64,000 bases of DNA from Tenrec ecaudatus (Eukaryota > Chordata > Mammalia > Afrosoricida > Tenrecidae): assembly GCF_050624435.1 (NCBI RefSeq), contig NC_134535.1, positions 74,892,494-74,956,493 on the forward strand, written 5' to 3'. A program made the position numbers and the translations under genes. Under the pieces are notes generated by a model. The model was given only the letters and a program-made list of their open reading frames with translations. It was not told the DNA's origin and did no database searches. This document shows positions 55,607-64,000 of the stretch, one piece after another (positions within the stretch are counted from its first letter, which is position 1; each line of letters begins with the position of its first letter).

Positions 55607-56560
55607 TTCCCTCACACCTCCCTTTACAGAGTTTAACCAACTGCTGCTTCGTGATGGTGCTTGACAGGTAGTACGAGTGCTGCCCTCAGTACTGGAATCT
55701 TCACCCAAGGACATAGCTACATCACTTCCCCTGGTACCATTACTTACTCTTTGCCTTCAACCTTATTTTTCCCTGCTGCACTTCTGAAGTTCACTGCTAA
55801 TATCCCCCTATTTCCACTGTGATTAATTGTCTGGTATTATGGAATGGATAGTTGAGAATAAACCTTTTGAGGAGGAGTTACACTCCTTCCTGGTTAATTT
55901 CAAACTGATCGGTCAACAAGTGAACAATGACGTGTAAGTTTTTATTAATATGTACAGCTGAACGTACCAATTCAATAGTTTGTATGTATGCAATTTGGTG
56001 ATTGATGGCATTCTTCAAAGGGTGTAACCATTCATAAAACCCTCTGAATTTTCCCTCATTAACTTGGTGTCTGTAAGGTTCCTATCATGAGTTAGCAACT
56101 TGACCCCTTAGGAAAATAGTGTTCTAGGCAGACCTCTTAGTGAAACTAAACTATTCACAATTTTAAAGCCTCGTTAGTTGGTAATTTTGGTTCACAGTTT
56201 AAAGATTGTCTCAGCAATAGTTTCAAGACTCAGCCACCCCACATGGCTCCAGAAGTTGTTTCCTCCTTTTGATCAGGGGCCATCTGCAGAACCTTTCCTC
56301 AAAAATGTTCATTAATGGTAGCCAGGCACCATCCAGTTCTGGACTTAGAGCAAAGGCTGGAGACAGTGAGCCGTACATCTCATACTCTTCCTGACTGCTG
56401 CTCCCGGTGTTTAGAGAACTGTATTTTGACAGTGACGTTACAATCCTGTAGCAGGCCTGATCTGGATTAATACACCTATAATTCAAAACAGTTAAGGCCA
56501 ATAGTGTCGATTACCCCCTAATCCTGTTCTCAGAGGAGACCACTATGGCCTGGTTCGTTT
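55607..56560. other. Downstream of NACA, unassigned
   Basis: Minus-strand frame of 92 codons at 56223-56501 without recognisable homology; otherwise nothing. Confidence 0.45.
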
Positions 56561-57043
56561 CTATGCATGGATTGGTCTTAATAGGTAGCTAGATATCCAA
56601 AGAAATTCATATTCTGCAAACGAATAATGAGAAGTTTCCTGCAGATTGTTTTTCAGTTCCATTTTAGTTACAGCAGTAGATAAAACCCTGTCCATTCTCT
56701 TTCTGGCCCCCTGTGGCCTGGCTTTTATCTCAACCACTCCACTTAAAGGGGCCTCACAAAAGTCAACTAATTCCTGTGGACTCACATGGTTACATTTGTC
56801 TCCAAGTTTACTGATGCCATTTTCTTGGATTCTCAAGGGTGAGGTATAAAGAGGCTTTTCCCCAGCTGGTCTCCCCCAGGTATATGTCAGACCCAGGACA
56901 CTGCAACTAATGGTAAATGTCAAAGTTATCTCCTTGAGGATAGCCATCCACAGCAAGTAGACTACTGTCTGGTCCATCGGACAAGGGAACTCTGATGGTA
57001 AGGACAGTGGATTACTTTCCAAGAAGGGCTCAAAAGAAATCAA
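56561..57043 (-). other. Unidentified 160-codon open frame
   Basis: Starts MISFEPFLESNPLSLPSEFPC, with a hydrophobic stretch (VVYLLWMAILKEITLTFTISCSVLGL). I do not recognise it. It may be part of an old repeat or retropseudogene next to the LTR-like segment at 57060. Length alone is weak evidence of coding. Confidence 0.2.
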
Positions 57044-57059
57044 CGTACCAGCTCAAGGA

Positions 57060-57478
57060 CAACCAAGGTTAGGCTGCCATCCTGAATCTAGGATCTGTCC
57101 ATCTTGTCACGTGTACCCCTAATCCCTTCTCTTCCTTTTGTGTGTAAACCCCTAGATTGTCCACCCACCCCCCCATTGCTGTGTTGCCTATGGTACTAGC
57201 CCTTCCTGTGTTGTATGTCATTACCTGTAATCAGGGGACTTGCACGCCCCCAAGTATATATAAGCCTTGGTTAGAAATAAATTTCTTGCCTCCCTCCCAC
57301 ACTCTGGGCCAACCTAGCTGCTGAGATCATGGCCGTCCAGAAGAGTATGCTACCATAAAATGTCTGACTTATTTTACTTGATTATTCTGTATGACTTTAC
57401 TATAATCTTTATATATATAATAGCCATCCAATTGCACCTACGGGCCCGTGATACCTGTCAGGCTGGTTTCCCTGACAC
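57060..57478 (+). repeat. LTR-like segment
   Basis: Promoter-like order: AAGTATATATAAGCC at 57252-57266 about 20 bp before AGAAATAAATTTC and then a C/T-rich stretch, ending CCCTGACA near 57478. This resembles an LTR U3-R-U5, but the 5' edge and target-site duplication were not resolved. Confidence 0.4.
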
Positions 57479-57481
57479 TTA

Positions 57482-59150
57482 AGTTTGGTTAATCTTCAGT
57501 TTCAGCATGCCCAAATCTTTGCCACTCCCAAAGCCGTCAAGTTTGAGCCCATGGTTGCAGCCACTGAGTCAGACCATCATTAAGGCTCTTCCCTTTCTCA
57601 TTGATTTACCAAGTGTAGTGTCCTTTTCCAAAGACCAGCCTTGCGAAGAGCTCCAAAGTCCAGGAGGAGAACTCTGACCGTGCTCGCTTCTAAGCAGCAG
57701 CATGGCCTCTTCCAAGACATTTGTTTGTGTGGCAGTCGATGGTGCGTGCATTAATCTTTGCCAACACAGAACCATTCATCATGTGCATCAGTTTGCTACA
57801 AGAATTGATGCATATGAGGTGATTTTTTTTCAATGGTTCAGTCAGATTCACTTTAGTTTTCAAACTGATGATCTTGCTCTTTAACACTTTAAAGAAGTCT
57901 CGCCAAAAATTTCCCGATACAAAAAAACTTCATTTATTTACTGCTGCTTCCATGAAGGTTGATTATGGATCCAAGAAAAGTTAACTGACAACTTCCATCT
58001 TTTCTCTGCTTATTATGTGTTTAGTCCAGTTTTGTTTACTCTGAGTTGCAATCCATATTGAAAGCTGTAGTCTTTGAACTTCATCAGTATATGCTTCAGA
58101 GAACGTGTTTCAACAGCAGTTAAGCTATGTGCATATTGCAAGTTGTTAACGAAACTTTCTCCCACTCGAATACCCCAATCTTCACATAGTCCGACGTCTT
58201 AAGTTATTTGTGCAACATATAGATTGAAAAAGGATGGTAAAAAAATATATAACCCTAAAACACCTTTCCTGATTTTAAACCAATAGTCTTGTTCAGTTCA
58301 AAAGACTGTCTCTTGGTCTATGTACAGTTTCTGCATGAGCACAATTAAGTGATCCATACCATTGAAAGCCTTTGCATGTAAATCTTTTTCCTTTTTGGTA
58401 TTCTCTACTTTCTGTCAAGATCCATCTTAGGTCAGCAATGATATTCCCTCATTCCATACTCCCTTCTAAATCTGGCAGAATTCCTAGCAGCTCCCTGTCA
58501 ATGACTACAACTATTTTTTAATTACCTTGAGTAAAATTCTACTTGTGTGTAATATTAGTGACATTTGATAATTTCCACATTCCATTGGTCGACTGTCTGG
58601 AATTTGCACAAATATGGATCTCTTCAGGTCAGTTGGCAGACAATTGAGTGCTACCAGCGCTGCACCAATTTCCGGAAACATCACTGATGTTCTGTCAATT
58701 CCTGGAGCCTTGTTTTTCGTCAATTCCATTGCTGCAACTTGGACTTCTTCCTTCAATACTACTGGTTCTTGTTCATATGCTATCCCTTGAAATGTTTGAA
58801 CATAAATTGATTGGGGTCCTGATCGATCATTCTTTTTCCCATACATCTTTTGATGCTTCCTGCATCATTCCTTACTTTGCCCATAGAATCCTTTCCAACT
58901 AGGGACTTGAATTATTTTTTTCTTCAATTCTTTCAGCTAGAGCAATGCTGAGTGTTTTCTTCCCTTTTGATGTTGTGTCCCCGTCTTTATACATTTCATT
59001 ATGATGCTTACTCTTAAGTTCCCCTTTGAAATTTTCTTTTCGCCTTTGCATGTTTTCATTCCCTATAGCTTCTGTACATTCAAGAGCAAGTTTCAAAGTC
59101 TCTTCTAGCATACACATTCTGATCTTTTTTCCCCTTTTTAATAACCTTTT
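57482..59150 (-). mobile_element. RTE-type LINE, antisense, with RT remnant
   Basis: Minus-strand translation at 58511-58846 reads VLKEEVQVAAMELTKNKAPGIDRTSV..LPTDLKRSIFVQIPDSRPMECGNYQMSLILHTSRILLKVI, the reverse-transcriptase start of BovB/RTE LINEs. The 3' tail lies near 57482-57640. Multiple frame breaks; an old copy. Confidence 0.75.
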
Positions 59151-59211
59151 GTTTTTTCATGTATAATGTTCTTGATGTCATCTCATAACTCCTATGATTT
59201 TCAGTCATTAA

Positions 59212-59702
59212 TATTCAATGCCTCCTCCCCCCCCAACTACCATGATCTGAATTCTACCTTGCAAGTCTGGATAGAGCAGAGCATGTACACTGGTGCAGAT
59301 AGGAGCTGGAGGCACAGGGAATCCAGGGCGGATGATCCCTTCAGGACCAGGGGTGTGAGGGGCGATACTGGGAGGGTAGAGGGTGAGTAGGTTGGAAAGA
59401 AGGAACCGATTACAAGGATTTACATGTGACCTCCCTGGGGGACGGACAACAGAAAAGAAGGTGAAGGGAGACGCCGGACGGGGCAAGATATGACAAAATA
59501 ATTTATAAATTATCAAGTGCTCATGAGGGAAGAGGAAACGGGGAGGGAGGGGGAAAAAAGAGCACTTGATGCCAAGGGCTTAAGTGGAGAGCAAATGCTT
59601 TGAAAATGATGAGGGCAAAGAAGGTACAGATGTGCTTTATACAATTGATGTATGTATGGATTGTGATGAGTTGTATGAGTCCCTAATAAAAATTTTTAAG
59701 AA
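59212..59702 (+). mobile_element. 5'-truncated L1 3' end downstream of NACA
   Basis: CCTCCTCCCCCCCCAACTACC.. to ..GAGTCCCTAATAAAAATTTTTAAG; close to the 3' end of the full-length L1 (compare 13660-14155). Confidence 0.85.
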
Positions 59703-59808
59703 AAAAATAGAAATTATTAAATCTAATGTGTGCATTTTGATAAATATAATAATAATCATCTATAAAAAATAAAAGAAAAAGACTATTCAATGCCTCAAAT
59801 ATATTCTT

Positions 59809-60632
59809 TTTATTTTTAGTTTAAATGCATTTTATTTTAGACAACCTACACATTTTTTTACTTAAAAAAAAAAAGCCTCCACTCCAAATAAATCAAGGTC
59901 AAAAGTAAATTATATCAGTTCCGTCTGTCTAAGTCCTGGTGTCATGTGGATGAACAGCAGCCAGTCAGGATGAGGCATCGGTCGTAAGTTGCCCACTGTG
60001 TTAACATTTCTCCATCTGTAAGCCATCCTTAAAGAAGATCATATGTGGGGTGACACCATCTTCACGGTAGTCCAGCAGAGCAACAATGCCATCTGGATTC
60101 ATGTTCTCACCAATAAAGAACTGGTAGTTTTTGAAATTTGCAAGGATGTTCTTCATTTGTTCTGCAGCACCTGTCATAAAAGGCTTTATTCTTTCTGGTT
60201 TCTGTTCTTCAAGTTTGCCTTTGATTGATTTCATGTAGTCTTTGATGTACTTCTTGTAGGCTTCTTTTGTGAAGCTGGTTTCCTGCAAGTGATGGTTCAT
60301 GACAATATCAACACCAGTGACCACGGTGCTTTCTGCTGCATCACCATCGGGGCCTTCAGCTGAGGCGTTATCCCCAATGAGGGAGTCATCGATGGCACCT
60401 TCAGCCCTACTGACCACCTTCCCCTCCACTTCCAGACACAGCCCGTCTGCGATCTCCTGGATCTTGTAGATGTCGGGGAACATCTCATCATGGCTGATGA
60501 GGTCCCGGTAGATGATCATGATGGCTGAAGGGAGACAGCGGCGGTGCTAGCTTAGCAGGAGCCTGGAGCTCTGGAGCAAGGTGCGGCTGGAGCGGCGCTC
60601 AGGGGGGAGCGGGGAGCGGGCGGAAAGGGCAA
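59809..60632 (-). mobile_element. TPT1: Full-length TPT1 (TCTP) retrocopy
   Basis: An intronless copy of the TPT1 mRNA: a 5' end with the TOP-like CCTTTCCGCCCGC, the complete 172-codon frame, and a 3'UTR ending at the AATAAAATGCATTTAAA tail and short A-rich tail. It is bounded by CCTCAAATATATTCTT (59793-59808) and CCTCAAATCTATTCTT (60633-60648), a 16-bp target-site duplication with one mismatch. L1 machinery is the likely source. Confidence 0.93.
60001..60519 (-). CDS. TPT1: Translationally controlled tumour protein-like ORF in retrocopy
   Basis: 172 aa, the full family length, [27 protein letters not shown].. to ..[15 protein letters not shown] is a cytosolic calcium-binding, growth-linked protein. 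Only conservative-looking differences from human TCTP are seen (for example a changed [12 protein letters not shown] loop and [10 protein letters not shown] for [10 protein letters not shown]). No stop or frameshift. Being intronless with a target-site duplication, it is a retrocopy and not the parent gene. It has no evident promoter of its own, so expression is unknown; it may simply be young. Confidence 0.8.
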   Translation of the reverse strand: MIIYRDLISHDEMFPDIYKIQEIADGLCLEVEGKVVSRAEGAIDDSLIGDNASAEGPDGDAAESTVVTGVDIVMNHHLQETSFTKEAYKKYIKDYMKSIKGKLEEQKPERIKPFMTGAAEQMKNILANFKNYQFFIGENMNPDGIVALLDYREDGVTPHMIFFKDGLQMEKC

Positions 60633-60854
60633 CCTCAAATCTATTCTTGAGATTTTTTCTAAATCCAAGTGGGATATAATCAAGTTCCTATTTTGACCCT
60701 AATGGACTTGTTTCCATTTTCATAAGCTTCAACCTGAACTTACACATGAGTAACTGATGATCTATTAAACAATTGACCACTAACGATTTTGGCTGATAAT
60801 GTTCAGCTTCTCCATCACCTCTTTCCACAGATGTCATTTATTTGATTTCTGATT

Positions 60855-61665
60855 ATTTGATGTGATGAAGTCAAAATGGGTGCATAAGCAGATGTGATGA
60901 AGAAAGCTGAAGGTGCCTGGCTATTAAAAGATATAGCACCTGGGGTCTTAAAGACTTCAAGATAAACAAGCAGCCATTTAACTGGGAAGCAACAAAGCCC
61001 ACATGGAGAAGTACCCCAGCTTGTGTGATCATGTGGTGTCAATGGGATCGGGTATTAGAAGACCCAAAACAATCAATTACATCAATGCAAACATGGTCAG
61101 AGCAGAGACCCATAGCCCATCTCTGGGCAATTGGATGTCTCCTCACAGAAGGGTCACAAAGAAGGAATGAGTCAGCCAGGGTACAGTATAGCACCGATGA
61201 AACATGTAACATTTCTCTAGTTCTTTAATGCCTCCTTTCCCCCACTATCATGACCCTAGTTCTATCTTACAAATCCAGCTAGACCGGAGCATGTACACAG
61301 GTACAGATAAGAGCTATTGGCACATGGTATGCAGGACAGATGAACCCCTCAGGAACAGTAATGGAAGTAGCAATACCATGAGGGGAGGGGGAAACTACTG
61401 AGAGTAGGGGGGGGGGGGGAGGGGAAGGAATTGGGAACTGACCAGAATGATGGACATATAACTGCACTGCCCTCCCCACCTACCGCCAGGGGGACAAATA
61501 ACAAAAACATGGGTGAAGGGAGACAGTGGATGGTGTAAGATATGGAAATAATAATTTGTAATTTAACAAGGGTTCAATTGTGTGGGAGGGTGGGAGAGGA
61601 AAGGGAAAATAGAGGAGCTGATATAAGAGCTGTAAAAGCCCCCAATAAAATGATTTTTTTTAAAG
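60855..61665 (+). mobile_element. 5'-truncated L1 3' end
   Basis: Begins AAAATGGGTGCATAAGCAG, contains the GGGGTCTTAAAGACTTCAAG block and ends CCCCCAATAAAATG with an A/T tail near 61665. Internal G-run at 61410-61424. Confidence 0.82.
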
Positions 61666-61671
61666 ACTCTT

Positions 61672-61870
61672 ATCCAAAGTGCAGTTGGTTAACATTGGCT
61701 TTCTAACCACAAGGACAGCAGTTCAAACCTACCAGCTCTCCCTCAGAAGAGAGATCAGACTGATTGCTCCCGTAATGATCTACTGTCTCAGAAACCCTAA
61801 GGAGCAGTTCCACAATGTTCTCGAAGGTCACTGTGAGTTGGAATTGACTTCATGGCACTTGGTTAAGGTT
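61672..61870 (+). repeat. tRNA-derived SINE (AfroSINE type)
   Basis: AACATTGGCTTTCTAACCACAAGGACAGCAGTTC.. to GTCACTGTGAGTTGGAATTGAC. Confidence 0.72.
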
Positions 61871-61968
61871 CTCACCCAATTACGCGATCTTTTGCATTTT
61901 TTTTAATCTTTTGCATCCTTGTTGCCACTTAGATTCCATAGAGAGATTTTTTTCATATAGAAAGATCT

Positions 61969-62022
61969 TAAAAAAAAAAATAAAAAAAAAAAATAAAAAA
62001 AATAAAAAAAAAAAAAAAAAAA
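61969..62022. repeat. A-rich low-complexity run
   Basis: About 54 bp of A with single T interruptions between two AGATCTTAAA copies (61963 and 62026), probably an expanded retroposon tail. Confidence 0.85.
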
Positions 62023-62129
62023 GAAAGATCTTAAAAGAGCATAATGCTCAAGGCAGACTTTCTTTTAATAGTTAAACTAAACTCTGGCACTTTCTCCTCA
62101 TTCCACATTAGCAGCAGTGAAAACATTTG

Positions 62130-62345
62130 TAGTTGTTAGTTGCCATGAAGATGATTCCTAGTCATGGAGACCCTGCCTGTGCACAAGAGAGGGAAACAAC
62201 CCGAGACCCCCATACCATCTTCCTATTGTTGCAGCCACTTGCTCAGTCCATCTCATTGCAGATGTTCCCTTCTCACTGGCCCTCTACTTTACCAAGCAGA
62301 ATTTCCTTTTCCAGGGACCAGTCTCTGCTGAGAACATACCCAGAG
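62130..62345 (+). repeat. RTE-type LINE 3' tail
   Basis: TTAGTTGCCATGAAGATGATTCCTAG..CATGGAGACCCTGCCTGTGCAC..TTGTTGCAGCCACTTGCTCAGTCC..CTCTACTTTACCAAGCAGAAT: the same tail family as 39030-39200, 40188-40290, 5165-5255 and 57482-57640. Confidence 0.6.
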
Positions 62346-64000
62346 AACGAGATGAAGTATCACCATCCTCCCGTTAGGGAGCATCTGGTTTACTTCTTCT
62401 CAGACAGTTTTGTTAGTTCTTCCGGAGGCCATGGTGCTTCCAGTATTCTGCTATCAACTGGCATTAATGGCATAGGTCTGGCAGTAAAAAAAAAAAACCC
62501 AGTGGCACAAGGCAAGAGTAACACTGCTGTGATTGTGAGAGATACATGTCCACTTGGCTGGGCTATGACGCTCGGTGGTTTGGCAATTACGTACTGGGCG
62601 CTTATGACATCATGTCATTTGACAGCATGTAATGATGTAGTTATCCTCCATTTTATGATGTAGTCATCCTTCATTTTTGAACAACACCAATTCTCGCTTA
62701 ATTGCCTGGTCTTTGGAAAGTAACTGTCCATAAGTACAGAATGGGTATATTTGATTTTAATATTTCATATTTTAATATTGATTTTTAATATGTTTAGTTT
62801 AAGAAGATTTCAGGGGATATTTTCAGTTTAAGTTTTGAAGATTCTCTCCACTGGTTTTTGATTTTTTTAAAAATCCCTGACCCTTATCTAAAGAATTGCC
62901 TTTGCAGTCCCACAGACTTATTAATCCAATTCTTGGAGATCATCATAAATCAGATTTTTCTCCTCGTTCCCTTTTACTTTCCATCATTGGGTTAAAGAGG
63001 CAATATTGCTTAGACAAATTTAGTAACTTCAACTGGGAAAACAGTAGCTCCTGGGAAAGCAGTAGCTCCCAGAGGACACAAAGTAGAGAGAAAAGGAATC
63101 AATTGATGTGGAGAGTTGTCAGGAAGTGCAACGATTTTGTATTTTTGCTATTTAAAATAAAGATGAAGGGACAATTTAAAATAAAAACGAAGAGACTGTG
63201 GTTAGCAATTCATAACAGTCCGTGCGTTTGGCAATGAAACAAACCCCTAAGAGTCACTTGGGAACTGGTAATAAGAGCTCTTGATTCCCCTCGTGAGCAT
63301 TTCTGGGAATTTCTATATTGCTCGAGCAGTTCAGGAAAGCCTCCCCAGGGAAAAATCACAATGCTGGGAAAGGAGCAAATCTCTTAAAACGGGAGTTATT
63401 TTAATTGAGCACAACTTCTGTTCTCTAGGAATCGTGTTCACCCTCCCATTCAACCCACTGGGGGTTAGGGTTGCCCTGCTAGCCATGCAGTTCCGAGTAA
63501 CCAGCCAATCATCCGGTGCCAGTAGGGGCCGACCCTCCGCAGGGTGGCTATGAGTCAGAATTGGCTGAATAGCAGTGGGGAGTTCATTCCAATCTTTCCT
63601 CATCCCAGGAACTGTGAAAAAAATACCAGATACTTAAAAATCAGGCGCACAGGTAGTAACCTGCTGCCGTCACAGGAGAATGGGGGTGCTTAGAAAGTCC
63701 TAAAGGCCGGACCAGGAGACCAAGTCGCTGAAATTCACACAAATCTCTGCTGCCAGTCCCCCCAGAGCTGCTGCTTGCGCTGCCCCTTCCCTTCTCAGAA
63801 GCAACTAACATTAAAGTAAATGCTGAGGTCGCAAAGCAGTTCTCCCATGCTCCAGTTAGGGAAGGACCAGGATCATCACCCAGCGATTACAATCATTCAA
63901 GTTACCACAGAAATACAGAGGACTACTAGTGGGATCTGCCAGTGACGACTTCCATGTTGCTGGGAAACTGAAAAGGTTTCCGCAGAGCTTCCCAACGAAG
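62346..64000. other. Right edge, mostly unassigned
   Basis: A SINE-like remnant near 63515-63575 (GGGTGGCTATGAGTCAGAATTGGC) is the only recognised piece. Confidence 0.45.

Overview
The window is eukaryotic, mammalian nuclear DNA. It carries two host genes in the same + orientation, PRIM1 (DNA primase small subunit) at about 19.86-36.95 kb and NACA (nascent polypeptide-associated complex alpha, with the giant muscle-specific skNAC exon) at about 43.36-55.39 kb. This neighbour order matches what I recall of the PRIM1-NACA interval on human 12q13. Everything else is repeats and retrocopies. The repeat mix points to a tenrec or close afrotherian relative: SPIN-type hAT transposons, tRNA-derived SINEs of the AfroSINE type, RTE-type LINE tails and a lineage-specific L1. 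The species call is inference from repeat recognition; no species-diagnostic gene was compared.

Left part (1-19.6 kb): no functional host gene was recognised. It holds an antisense L1 3' fragment split by a SPIN transposon, a TPT1 pseudogene fragment abutting L1 sequence, and an apparently complete young L1 (5580-14295). That L1 has a GC-rich 5'UTR, an intact 375-aa ORF1, an intact 1274-aa ORF2, a very long 3'UTR, a second transduced 3' end and a 14-bp target-site duplication. Further right come a roughly 690-bp duplicate of the PRIM1 exon 2/intron 2 junction, a SPIN element split by an L1 fragment, a solo LTR and a decayed HMGN1 retropseudogene.

PRIM1: all 13 coding exons can be placed, giving 417 or 421 codons depending on the start, with catalytic and zinc-binding residues kept. 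Intron 7 has the hallmarks of a U12-type AT-AC intron and intron 4 starts with GC rather than GT. The CpG-island promoter has ZNF143-, NRF1- and E2F-like sites, as expected for an S-phase replication gene.

NACA: a short noncoding 5'TOP-like exon is followed by seven coding exons encoding the 215-aa ubiquitous chaperone subunit, plus a 5058-bp optional exon that in frame yields a skNAC of about 1901 aa. That exon is a proline/serine/lysine-rich tandem-repeat array ending with the PPLIP motif known to bind SMYD1.

Right part (55.4-64 kb): SPIN and L1 fragments, an LTR-like segment, an antisense RTE LINE with a recognisable reverse transcriptase remnant, and a full-length TPT1 retrocopy on the minus strand with an uninterrupted 172-codon frame and a 16-bp target-site duplication. 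I found no wholly new biological system. The points most worth checking are the U12 AT-AC intron, the PRIM1-containing duplication, the intact L1 with its 3' transduction, the intact TPT1 retrocopy and the recently homogenised skNAC repeat.
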